This document shows positions 1 through 6,603 of a DNA stretch of 64,000 nt, in pieces (the stretch's first letter is position 1; every line of letters begins with the position of its first letter). The stretch is from Bacteroidaceae bacterium (GTDB lineage Bacteria > Bacteroidota > Bacteroidia > Bacteroidales > Bacteroidaceae). Made by a program: the position numbers and the translations under genes. Under the pieces are notes generated by a model. That model saw nothing but the letters and a program-made list of their open reading frames with translations. It ran no database searches and was not told the DNA's origin. The stretch covers positions 1 through 64,000 of the forward strand of contig JAFZSP010000079.1 of the NCBI GenBank assembly GCA_017619335.1. Direction: 5' to 3'.

Positions 1-1
1 C

Positions 2-559
2 ATTTGGCACTGGACGCAGAAGAAGACGGTGGAAGACCCTGACACGGGTGAGAAAATTGAGATCTTCGGGTTTGAGGCAGAGGAGAAGTGGGGGAACTTT
101 GCCCGCATGAAGAGCTTCCTCGTCCACGGTGATGAAAACCGTGCCGTCAGTGCCGCCCGTCTGGAAAAAGCCAAGGCCCGTGGAGCCGCCGGTGGTCGCG
201 GTGACGGCACCGGACAGAAGAAGAGTTATGTCTCCACTTCTGAAATCGAGAAGCAGGAACGGGAGCGCCGCATGGAAGCCTGGGAGCAGAGCAAGCAGGG
301 TGTGAAGGCGGTGGAGACTGCGCTGGCCAGCGTCACCCATCAGGAAGCCAAGTGTGACCCAAACTACTGGGAGTTCCGAGACCTGAACGACCCCCGCACC
401 GAGGAAGAGGCCAAGCGAGTCCCCGAGCACTACAAGGCATTCCAGAAGGCGAAGGAGATGGCGAGCACAAAGGGAAGTGCAGGAGCACTTACGGCCAGCC
501 CTGCTGCCCCCATAGGGCAAGATAAGGGTAGCCCAGCTGCCCCCATAGGGGCAAGATAA
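2..559 (+). CDS. C-terminal part of an unrecognised protein (partial at left edge)
   Basis: The frame is open from the left edge (I-W-H-W-T-Q-K-K precedes the first possible start, a GTG at 29), so this is the 3' end of a longer gene. About 185 residues are visible. They are hydrophilic and rich in Lys, Glu and Ala, with a charged, probably helical segment around E-I-E-K-Q-E-R-E-R-R, and no signal peptide or membrane segment. The last 20-25 residues, which contain S-P-A-A-P-I-G twice, are encoded by the tandem repeat at 498-598, so the C terminus seems to have been extended into repeat DNA. I do not recognise the family. Confidence 0.6.
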   Translation: MWHWTQKKTVEDPDTGEKIEIFGFEAEEKWGNFARMKSFLVHGDENRAVSAARLEKAKARGAAGGRGDGTGQKKSYVSTSEIEKQERERRMEAWEQSKQGVKAVETALASVTHQEAKCDPNYWEFRDLNDPRTEEEAKRVPEHYKAFQKAKEMASTKGSAGALTASPAAPIGQDKGSPAAPIGAR

Positions 560-598
560 GGGTAGCCCAGCTGCCCCCATAGGGGCAAGATAAGGATA
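498..598. repeat. Three tandem copies of a 33-34 bp repeat
   Basis: Copies lie at 498-530, 531-564 and 565-598. Each contains a small palindrome (gcccccataggggc) followed by aagataagg. Copy 1 lacks one G of the gggg run. The first two copies are inside the 3' end of the preceding reading frame and contribute its last residues. The same ccccNNNgggg hairpin module borders the longer palindromic elements elsewhere in the window (near 3425, 4385, 38990 and 39025). Confidence 0.85.
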
Positions 599-760
599 GC
601 CAGCCATTTTAATGGCTGGTATGCAATGGCGAGGAAAAACGCGTGCCTTTAGGTACGCGACAACAAATCCCTCTCGCGTACCTACGGCACGCATTCTGTT
701 AACTGCCACATTACCAGCCATTGAAATGGCTGGCTACCCCTATGAAGCCCCTATGGGGCT
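592..760. repeat. Nested palindromic element, copy 1
   Basis: The outer arms read agccagccaNNNNtggctgg and are themselves small palindromes. A central stem pairs gcgtgccNNNaggtacgcg with cgcgtacctNcggcacgc around a short loop, and a gcccctatggggc hairpin closes the right side. It matches the elements at 3273-3434, 4225-4393 and 38830-39037 over almost its whole length but is in the opposite orientation to them. No transposase or gene is inside. It resembles a non-autonomous palindromic repeat (MITE- or REP-like). Confidence 0.85.
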
Positions 761-793
761 TGGCCGCTCAGGTTCCCGCGTATAAACGCAAGG

Positions 794-881
794 GCACTTG
801 CGTCCAGTCGCATGACCACTTTCGTCTATTCGCGTGAGCACTTGCGTCTATTCGCGTGACCACTTTCGGCCAGTCGCGTGG
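794..881. repeat. Four-copy tandem array of a 22-nt repeat
   Basis: The four units (794-815, 816-837, 838-859, 860-881) follow each other without spacers and share the pattern cactt-N-cg-N-c-N-a-N-tcgc-N-tg. Units 1 and 3 begin gcacttg and units 2 and 4 begin ccacttt, so there is also a 44-nt period. A related array with the same period is at 44730-44839. The absence of spacers excludes a CRISPR. The stretch 882-1007 between the array and the next gene holds nothing I recognise. Confidence 0.8.
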
Positions 882-1007
882 GGGAATGCAATGCCTCTCA
901 CACAAGCGGACAGGCTCAAAATCTTGGCGGCTCTGCGAACTCTGCGTTAAAAACAAAATCAAGCTGTGTTAAGAGCAAAAGCAAGCAGCATTGAAACTTG
1001 TCGATTT

Positions 1008-2138
1008 TCAGAAGACGAAGCTGAGGACGGCGTCGAAGTGATTGCGGCGGTAGGTGTCGTTGTTCTTGAAGAAGCTGTTGGTGTAGCGTCCTCCGATGCG
1101 AAGCTTGTGCTTGCCCAACGAGAATTCGTAGCCTGCGCCGCCGTACAAACCGTTGAAATCCATCATTATGGTGTTCACTCCCGCTTCTATGAAGGGCGTG
1201 TGCTTTTTCTTGTAGAGGACGTGGTATTCCGCCCCGAAAGACAATTCCAGCAGATAGAAATCATCCGACCAAACGTCTTGGTTGCCTTGATAATCAGGGT
1301 CTGTCACCCCTGTCATTTTTCCGTAGGTGAGGGCGAATTTGACGTTGCCATAGAGGGCAGGCAGCCTACGAGGGCTGTGGAACTGCAAGCCCAGTCCCCC
1401 GTGCGGTCCCCAGATAGAGTTGCCGTAGCGTTTGTCGTTGTAGTCCACACCGTTGATGTAATCAGTGACAGACTCGCCCGCTTCCAGGAAGAGCTTCACC
1501 TCCAGGTTCCGGGACTTCTTGCGGTCATACTCAAAGAGGATACAGTTCTGCTCGTCGCAATAGGCTTCGTCGTACTGGTGCACCAGCTTCGTCAGTTCGT
1601 TGGCTTTGTAGGGTGTCTTCACCAACTTGTCCAGCGTCTCGGTGCTCTTCCCGAAAATCGTGAACAGCTCGCGGCGCTGGTTCAGACGCTGCTTGAGCTG
1701 CGTGGGAGCGTCCAAGCTCAGCGGGTCGTAGGAGTCGTCCTGCAGGATCACTTCTTGTCCGTCCTCACCGATAAACAGGTAGTAATCATCCTTTTTCGCA
1801 CTTGTGTAATGCAATAGACTGACGCCTCCCTGAATGAGGAACTCGGCAAAGACCTCCTGCTGTTTGTCTTGTATCGTCATTGTCCGTGAGACGTAATAAA
1901 CGCCGTCACTGAGCAGCCGGAAGCCTCTGATGTCTGTGGGTAGCAGGGCCTTGAAGGTCGAGTCGCCAGGGGCCATGAAAAGGCAAATGCGGCATAACTC
2001 TGAGGTCGATTGGTAGTCGATGGTGCCGTGTACGGTATCGTTCTGATTTGTAATGATATATCCTTCCACGGGATTCCGTTGTGCGGCAGCGCCAACGACC
2101 GTCAACAGCATCAGGAAAGTAATGATGATTTGTTTCAT
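1008..2138 (-). CDS. Secreted, probably outer-membrane beta-barrel protein of unknown function
   Basis: The 376-residue product starts with a signal peptide (M-K-Q-I-I-I-T-F-L-M-L-L-T-V-V-G-A-A-A-Q). A start 36 codons further upstream is possible but would lie upstream of the promoter motif at 2171-2201, so the ATG at 2138 is preferred. Residues about 20-200 form a beta-rich N-terminal region (V-E-G-Y-I-I-T-N-Q-N-D-T-V-H-G-T-I-D). The last third alternates aromatic and polar residues with Gly turns and ends in L-S-F-V-F, as outer-membrane strands do. The gene appears monocistronic. Function unknown. Confidence 0.75.
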   Translation of the reverse strand: MKQIIITFLMLLTVVGAAAQRNPVEGYIITNQNDTVHGTIDYQSTSELCRICLFMAPGDSTFKALLPTDIRGFRLLSDGVYYVSRTMTIQDKQQEVFAEFLIQGGVSLLHYTSAKKDDYYLFIGEDGQEVILQDDSYDPLSLDAPTQLKQRLNQRRELFTIFGKSTETLDKLVKTPYKANELTKLVHQYDEAYCDEQNCILFEYDRKKSRNLEVKLFLEAGESVTDYINGVDYNDKRYGNSIWGPHGGLGLQFHSPRRLPALYGNVKFALTYGKMTGVTDPDYQGNQDVWSDDFYLLELSFGAEYHVLYKKKHTPFIEAGVNTIMMDFNGLYGGAGYEFSLGKHKLRIGGRYTNSFFKNNDTYRRNHFDAVLSFVF

Positions 2139-2170
2139 GAGAACGTCTTGATGGGGTTTGATTGTGGTTG

Positions 2171-2201
2171 CAAAGTTACGCCGATTCATTGGATTATGCA
2201 A
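2171..2201 (-). promoter_or_regulatory. Bacteroidota-type promoter
   Basis: On the minus strand TAACTTTG (2178-2171) fits the -7 consensus TAnnTTTG, with TTG at 2201-2199 after a 20-nt spacer. It lies about 33 nt upstream of the ATG at 2138 and supports that start. Confidence 0.7.
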
Positions 2202-2382
2202 GAAAAAACGGAAGAAATGATGAATAATCGCATTGCCAAACGTCATTTTTCTTCATTTTCTCACATATTGACCATTTGTCTTTGTTTCAACGTCACTTGT
2301 TTTTGTTTCAACACTGAGGCACCGAGGCTTTGTTATTATTAAGTAGGTGAACAATAATATTTGAACAGATTGACGATTTGTT

Positions 2383-2718
2383 TCAGAAGCGGTAGCTGAC
2401 GCCGCCGAGGAGAATACCCTGGTGCCCCACGCCCAACTCACAGAAACCACTCCAGTGGGTCTTGCGCCCTGGCACGATGCGGGAGAAACGGTAATTGTCC
2501 GACTCCACCGTGATGGCATTCTGCAGGTTCGCTTTCTTGACCTGAATGGTGGTCGGCAGTTGACGCTGTTTAAACGTGTCACGTGAGCTGATGATGTTTA
2601 CTGGCTCGTCTGTGGGCCCCGTGAAGGTAATATCAGCCCTTGTGCCCTTGAACAGGGAGGCACAAGACGTGAGGGAGCACGTCAAAAGAACGATTAACCA
2701 TGTGCTGTTACGATTCAT
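2383..2718 (-). CDS. Small lipoprotein, unknown function
   Basis: The 111-residue product has a lipoprotein signal with lipobox L-T-S-C at Cys19, so it is predicted to be lipidated in the envelope. The mature part is beta-rich and ends in G-I-L-L-G-G-V-S-Y-R-F. The start ATG overlaps the stop of the upstream lipoprotein gene as ATGA (2715-2718), which implies translational coupling. I prefer this start over the upstream in-frame ATG because it places the signal peptide at the N terminus. Family not recognised. Confidence 0.7.
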   Translation of the reverse strand: MNRNSTWLIVLLTCSLTSCASLFKGTRADITFTGPTDEPVNIISSRDTFKQRQLPTTIQVKKANLQNAITVESDNYRFSRIVPGRKTHWSGFCELGVGHQGILLGGVSYRF

Positions 2719-3149
2719 TTTGCATCCTTCAGACTTGGTATGCGTTGATAAACGGTCTCGGAAACCATAAAGCATCCGCTCTCACAAATAGTCAGCTGGT
2801 TCTCTGTCACCTCAAAAGTGCGACTGAAGTTGGCTACTGGGTAGTCTTCGTCTGGTTGATCAAAGAGGTAATAGCAGTCGTAGTCTTTGACGGGTTTTGC
2901 CCAGAATTGAGTTTCATACTGCAGCTGGCCGTCTTTGTAGAATGACAGTGTCCTGTCGGACTTGAATACGAGAACTTGGATTCCTTCGATTGGATATTGG
3001 TGGTTGTTGTTGTATTGCTCCACCGCCTGCCAGCATCCGACCAAGGACCTCTCCACTCCAGAGAGGTCTGATTCGTCGTCACTGCTGGAACAGGCCGTCA
3101 GCAGAGTGGCTGTCAGCGTGAGCAGGAAAATGGTCTTTAATCTTTTCAT
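2715..3149 (-). CDS. Small lipoprotein, possibly lipocalin-like
   Basis: The 144-residue product has a signal M-K-R-L-K-T-I-F-L-L-T-L-T-A-T-L-L-T-A-C with lipid Cys20 followed by S-S-S-D-D-E-S. The mature domain has the feel of the small lipocalin-like/META-type lipoproteins common in Bacteroidales (G-C-W-Q-A-V-E, F-K-S-D-R-T-L-S-F-Y, Y-Y-L-F), but this is only a resemblance. The signal-peptide DNA and 5' flank are nearly identical to those of the next upstream gene (3540-4139), while the mature parts are unrelated. ATG at 3149 is chosen to match that paralogous start. Confidence 0.75.
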   Translation of the reverse strand: MKRLKTIFLLTLTATLLTACSSSDDESDLSGVERSLVGCWQAVEQYNNNHQYPIEGIQVLVFKSDRTLSFYKDGQLQYETQFWAKPVKDYDCYYLFDQPDEDYPVANFSRTFEVTENQLTICESGCFMVSETVYQRIPSLKDAK

Positions 3150-3238
3150 TGTTGTCAATTATTTGAAGTTTCAGAAGTTATGCCGTAGGCATTTGAAAGG
3201 GGTTGAAGGGGTTAATGCCGTAGGCATTTGATAGGGGT
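3070..3238. repeat. Duplicated signal-peptide plus leader block, copy 1
   Basis: This 169-bp block matches 4060-4230 (171 bp) almost base for base. It covers the codons for the lipoprotein signal peptide and S-S-S-D-D-E-S, the start codon, the 5' untranslated region, and two copies of a short palindrome (gccgtaggc). The coding sequence downstream of the block is unrelated in the two genes. Confidence 0.85.
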
Positions 3239-3272
3239 TCTCCAAGTGTGGAGCGTCGCAGAGCGCCGAGCG

Positions 3273-3434
3273 GCCAGCCATTTTAATGGCTGGTAATGTG
3301 TCAGTTAATGGAATGCGTGCCGTAGGTACGCGAGAGGAATCTGTTGTCGCGTACCTAAAGGCACGCGTTTTCCTCGCCATTGCATACCAGCCAATGAATT
3401 GGCTGGCTACCCTTATTAAGCCCCGATGGGGCTT
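3273..3434. repeat. Nested palindromic element, copy 2
   Basis: Same structure as copies at 592-760 (inverted), 4225-4393 and 38830-39037: outer arms with ccagccaNNNNtggctgg hairpins, a long central stem around gcgtgccgtaggtacgcg, and a ccccgatgggg hairpin at the right end. It lies in the 5' region of the lipoprotein gene ending at 2715. Both strands stay open across the element in at least one frame. Confidence 0.85.
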
Positions 3435-3539
3435 AGAATTACAGCTCATTCTCCAAGTGTGGAGCGTCCCTCTGGGCCGAGCGCTTGAAGGGTCAAGCGA
3501 ACAAGTTCGAGCGAGCATACTTGCGAAAGTTGAGGACGA
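3435..3539. repeat. String of short hairpins
   Basis: After the palindromic element the spacer contains gcgcttgaagggtcaagcg (stem cgcttga/tcaagcg), then cgaacaagttcg, then a looser gcgagNNNNNcttgcg. The 19-nt gcgcttgaagggtcaagcg recurs in the spacer at about 6452-6470. A tccaagtgtggagcgtc motif also occurs twice (near 3240 and 3451). No gene is seen here. Confidence 0.6.
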
Positions 3540-4139
3540 CTATTCTTGATAACGTAAATGCTCTTCTTCAAATTCCACAAGGCCATTTACGTTATAGATG
3601 CAGGATTTGTCGATGGCATCAAAGCGGAAGTCTGTGAGGCGCAGCACCACATAGTCTTTCCCGTCCACCTGCTTCTTGTCCACCACCGTCAGTATGCCGT
3701 TTAACGCCGGAGTCATCCCATATAATTCCAACCAAACGCGATTGTAATAGAAGTAGGCCTTGTACTGGCTGCTGTAGAATGTTTCTCCTGCTTTCAGGTT
3801 GTTGAAGGTCAGTGGTTTGTCGCTTTCAATATTTATGTTAAACCCGTTGATTATTGGTGACCCTTCGACATAAGCCAAGAAGGTCATAAAATATTTAGTA
3901 ATAGGTTCATCGCCGTTATCAATCATTTCTTTGCCAACGTAGCAACGAGGCGGATAATCATTCGTCTCCCCGCTTTTATACAACGTTGCCGTGCTGTGCG
4001 TGCCGTCGCTCGATTGGATAAATAGGACGTTGACATCATTTGGCGAGTAGCCGGTTGTCGATTCGTCGTCGCTGCTGGAACAGGCCGTCAGCAGAGTGGC
4101 TGTCAGCGTGAGCAGGAAAATTGTTATTAATCTTTTCAT
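3540..4139 (-). CDS. Lipoprotein, unknown function
   Basis: The 199-residue product has the signal M-K-R-L-I-T-I-F-L-L-T-L-T-A-T-L-L-T-A-C with lipid Cys20 followed by S-S-S-D-D-E-S. The mature part is beta-rich (D-V-N-V-L-F-I-Q-S-S-D-G) and its C-terminal half has alternating hydrophobic strands (D-Y-V-V-L-R-L-T-D-F-R-F). Signal peptide and 5' flank are shared with the downstream gene at 2715-3149. I do not recognise the mature domain and see no catalytic motif. Confidence 0.75.
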   Translation of the reverse strand: MKRLITIFLLTLTATLLTACSSSDDESTTGYSPNDVNVLFIQSSDGTHSTATLYKSGETNDYPPRCYVGKEMIDNGDEPITKYFMTFLAYVEGSPIINGFNINIESDKPLTFNNLKAGETFYSSQYKAYFYYNRVWLELYGMTPALNGILTVVDKKQVDGKDYVVLRLTDFRFDAIDKSCIYNVNGLVEFEEEHLRYQE

Positions 4140-4230
4140 TATGTTGTCAATTATTTGAAGTTTCAGAAGTTAAGCCGTAGGCATTTGAAAGGGGTTGAAG
4201 GGGTTAATGCCGTAGGCATTTGATAGGGGT
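4060..4230. repeat. Duplicated signal-peptide plus leader block, copy 2
   Basis: Partner of the block at 3070-3238; the copies differ by a 2-nt insertion just upstream of the start codon and a few substitutions. The block ends exactly where the palindromic element at 4225 begins. Confidence 0.85.
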
Positions 4231-4393
4231 AGCCAGCCAATTCATTGGCTGGTAATGTGGTTGCCAATGGAACGCGTGCCGTAGGTACGCGAGAGGGATC
4301 TGTTGTCGCGTACCTAAAGGCACGCATACTCCCCTCCATTGCATACCAGCCATTGAAATGGCTGGCTACCCTTATCACGCCCCGCAGGGGCTT
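4225..4393. repeat. Nested palindromic element, copy 3
   Basis: Starts aggggtagccagcc and ends with a cccgcagggg hairpin. The central stem pairs gcgtgccgtaggtacgcg with cgcgtacctaaaggcacgc. Same orientation as copies 2 and 4. It sits between the lipoprotein gene (3540-4139) and the serpin gene. The remaining stretch 4394-4499 is AT-rich and holds no gene I can support. Confidence 0.85.
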
Positions 4394-4499
4394 TGTTTGC
4401 CAGACTTTTATCATAATATGTGAATACATATTTAATTCATCCAACAGGTTTTCATTAAATATTATTTAAAGATTGACGAATTAATTTCCGTCAATTATT

Positions 4500-6221
4500 T
4501 CAGTCCCCGCAATAGGTGCCGAGGAAGAAGATGCCGCCGGAGGAGTCTTCGCGGATACAGTAGAGGAAGGGGCGGTCGGCGGTGAAGGTGACTTCTTCGC
4601 GCAAACATTCATTGGTATATTCCGCCCCTGTCACAGCAGCCGCTTCGCCGCCTTGTTCGTTGATAATGATGCGTGCTTTCTGGAAGATGCGGGAAATATA
4701 AAGGTCTTCAACGGGAGAGAGCTCGCTGAATCCGGCTGCGGCGGTGAAGATTCTGTGAATCCCCTGGTTTTGGAGGAACTCATTCAGGCGGTTGTGGTCG
4801 GACGTGACCTCGAAGCGCGGCAGCGTCAGCGTCACGTCGGCTGCCATCCAAGGGATATTCTGGAAGTCCAATTCTTGTGCCAACTGTGCGGTGGAGACGC
4901 CCTCGGCAGGCAGATAGAAGTCCATCCAGTAGGCACCCTTACCGAAGGGCAGGGAGACGGCCGTGTAGTGTTCTCCTTGTGCGGCACCGGCTTCCAATTT
5001 GTTGTGCATCAGCGGTTTCATCACTTTGCTGCCGTCGGGCAGTGTGAACGGCTCCTGCCGCGTGTCCTCCGTCTTGAAGGGCACTGTCCACGGGGCCTTG
5101 AAGTACAGTGCGTTGAAGAGGTAGGCCACCACATTGCCCGGGATTTGATCGATAATCGATGGTATCAGTCCGTGGGTCTTCTGGCTGGACCAGTCGTTGA
5201 TGGTTTTCACGGCTTCGGAGGAACTGAAATCCAGCTTCGCATAGTCCGCCCGATAGTACTGCGCCAGCAAATCGACGAAACCTGCATAGACGGGGAAGCC
5301 GTTGTCCGTGAAGAGCGCGTCGGCCAGCTCCAGCTTCACGCTGCCATCCACTTGCGGTGCCCAGGTGATGAGTGTCTGGAAGAGCTCGTTGAATGGCTTG
5401 GCACTGGCGATATAACATCCTTCGACACTGATACTTGGGTTTTCTTTCTTTTCTCGTTGTCTCAGCGCAATGTCTATTTCTATCTGTGTCTGGCTGTTCT
5501 CCGGCGCTCCGTTGGCAACCATTCCCAGCAGGTAGGCCACGCTCAGGGGTGAAGCCACGAGGCTTTCTGTCTGTTTCTCCTTGACCATTTGCTGGAAGAG
5601 CGTCACCCCGAAGCGGTTCACGCCACTGATCAACTCGCGCCACTCGTCTTTGATAGGCATCATTTTGCGGGGCGTGCTGTCGTTGACTTCCTCTGTTTGT
5701 GTGGGCAAGTCCTTGCGGAGGATGATTTCTCCTGTGACGGGCTGGCCGTTGAGCTGGAGGGATGTGTAGCCCCAGAAGTCGCCGCGTTCACTAAACTCCG
5801 CAATGAGGCTACGGCTGAAGGTGATCGTGTCCGGTTTGAGGTCGCCGCCCCAGTGGAGGATGAGCTGCTCGTTATTGTAGTTCTTGGCACCGTCCAGCTC
5901 TCCAAACAACAGATAGTCATTCTGATAGACGAGTCCGTAGAAAGTCGGCATATAGTAGCGTGTCGTTGGCTCGCCGTTTCGCATGGCACTCTCCTTCGAC
6001 TGGCACTCGTAGGATTTGTCCTTGTAAACTGCGGAAATGTTTTGGGTGTTCTGTGCATTGAGGATGCTGTAACCCTCGGGTGACAGCACTTTCACGCTGA
6101 TGACCACGGGGGCATAGTCCACAATGGGGTCGTCCGGATTGTTTCCGTCGTCGGTGGTGCAACCTGCAGTGAGCCCTGCCATCAAGGCTCCCCACAACAA
6201 ATGTCTAAATACTTTCTTCAT
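4500..6221 (-). CDS. Lipoprotein serpin (serine/cysteine protease inhibitor)
   Basis: This 573-residue protein has a lipoprotein signal (lipid Cys21, L-T-A-G-C), an N-terminal beta-rich domain (about 25-185) and a full-length serpin domain (about 195-573). Serpin hallmarks are S-P-L-S-V-A-Y-L-L-G, N-A-L-Y-F-K-A-P-W, the signature F-T-A-D-R-P-F (546-552) and the reactive-loop hinge E-Q-G-G-E-A-A-A (522-529). Position P14 of the hinge is Gly, not the usual Thr/Ser, but P12-P10 are Ala as in inhibitory serpins. The scissile bond would lie near N537-E538-C539. Likely tethered to the envelope to inhibit host or competitor proteases. Confidence 0.9.
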   Translation of the reverse strand: MKKVFRHLLWGALMAGLTAGCTTDDGNNPDDPIVDYAPVVISVKVLSPEGYSILNAQNTQNISAVYKDKSYECQSKESAMRNGEPTTRYYMPTFYGLVYQNDYLLFGELDGAKNYNNEQLILHWGGDLKPDTITFSRSLIAEFSERGDFWGYTSLQLNGQPVTGEIILRKDLPTQTEEVNDSTPRKMMPIKDEWRELISGVNRFGVTLFQQMVKEKQTESLVASPLSVAYLLGMVANGAPENSQTQIEIDIALRQREKKENPSISVEGCYIASAKPFNELFQTLITWAPQVDGSVKLELADALFTDNGFPVYAGFVDLLAQYYRADYAKLDFSSSEAVKTINDWSSQKTHGLIPSIIDQIPGNVVAYLFNALYFKAPWTVPFKTEDTRQEPFTLPDGSKVMKPLMHNKLEAGAAQGEHYTAVSLPFGKGAYWMDFYLPAEGVSTAQLAQELDFQNIPWMAADVTLTLPRFEVTSDHNRLNEFLQNQGIHRIFTAAAGFSELSPVEDLYISRIFQKARIIINEQGGEAAAVTGAEYTNECLREEVTFTADRPFLYCIREDSSGGIFFLGTYCGD

Positions 6222-6270
6222 AATGTATTGATATTTAACGATTACTTACTAAAACTATCTCATGTCTTAT

Positions 6271-6597
6271 TTACCACGAATTACACGAATTTCTCGAATT
6301 TTCACTTGCCATTGGTGATTCAATTAATATCGAATTACACTAATTGGCAGAGCGAAGCGCTTCGCGGGCTTCGAAAGCCCGGCAGTAGTGGGGGCTCAGC
6401 ATCTGTAAAAGGCTACGGGTTCTTCGAGGTATCGAAGCGACCAAAGGTCGAGCGCTTGAAGGGTCAAGCGTCGCAGAGCACCCAGCGGGCGACCACTGGT
6501 CAGGAATGGCGTGCTGCAAAATTTGTGAAATTCGTTTAAAATTATCCATATCTGAGGAATAAGATTCGTGTAATTAGTGAAATTCGTGGTGCTATAC
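6271..6597. repeat. Composite palindromic intergenic region
   Basis: The ends are imperfect inverted repeats (accacgaattacacgaatt at left; attcgtgtaatt and gaaattcgtggt at right). Inside are stacked hairpins: gcgaagcgcttcgc (perfect), gggcttcgaaagccc, cgaccaaaggtcg and gcgcttgaagggtcaagcg. The last is shared with the spacer near 3480. The region separates the serpin gene from the barrel gene and has no coding signal. Confidence 0.65.
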
Positions 6598-6603
6598 TTG
6601 TTC

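Noticed and set aside
794..881. CRISPR array
   Set aside because: The 22-nt units are contiguous, with no unique spacers and no cas genes in the window; the same holds for 44730-44839.
966..1817. Long plus-strand frame opposite the barrel protein gene
   Set aside because: It is antisense to a gene with signal peptide and promoter, and its translation is Val/Gln/His-rich shadow sequence. Similar long antisense frames lie opposite serpin, trpB2, susC, uvrA and others.
3286..3549. Small genes inside the palindromic elements (also 4245-4469, 4163-4444 and 38850-39344)
   Set aside because: The frames coincide with repeat DNA, run into unrelated flanks, lack ribosome-binding context, and are explained by the stop-free nature of the repeats.
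3540..6221. Homology between the lipoprotein at 3540-4139 and the N-terminal domain of the serpin
   Set aside because: A short resemblance (E-P-I-T-K-Y-F-M versus E-P-T-T-R-Y-Y-M) is suggestive but too little to claim without an alignment.
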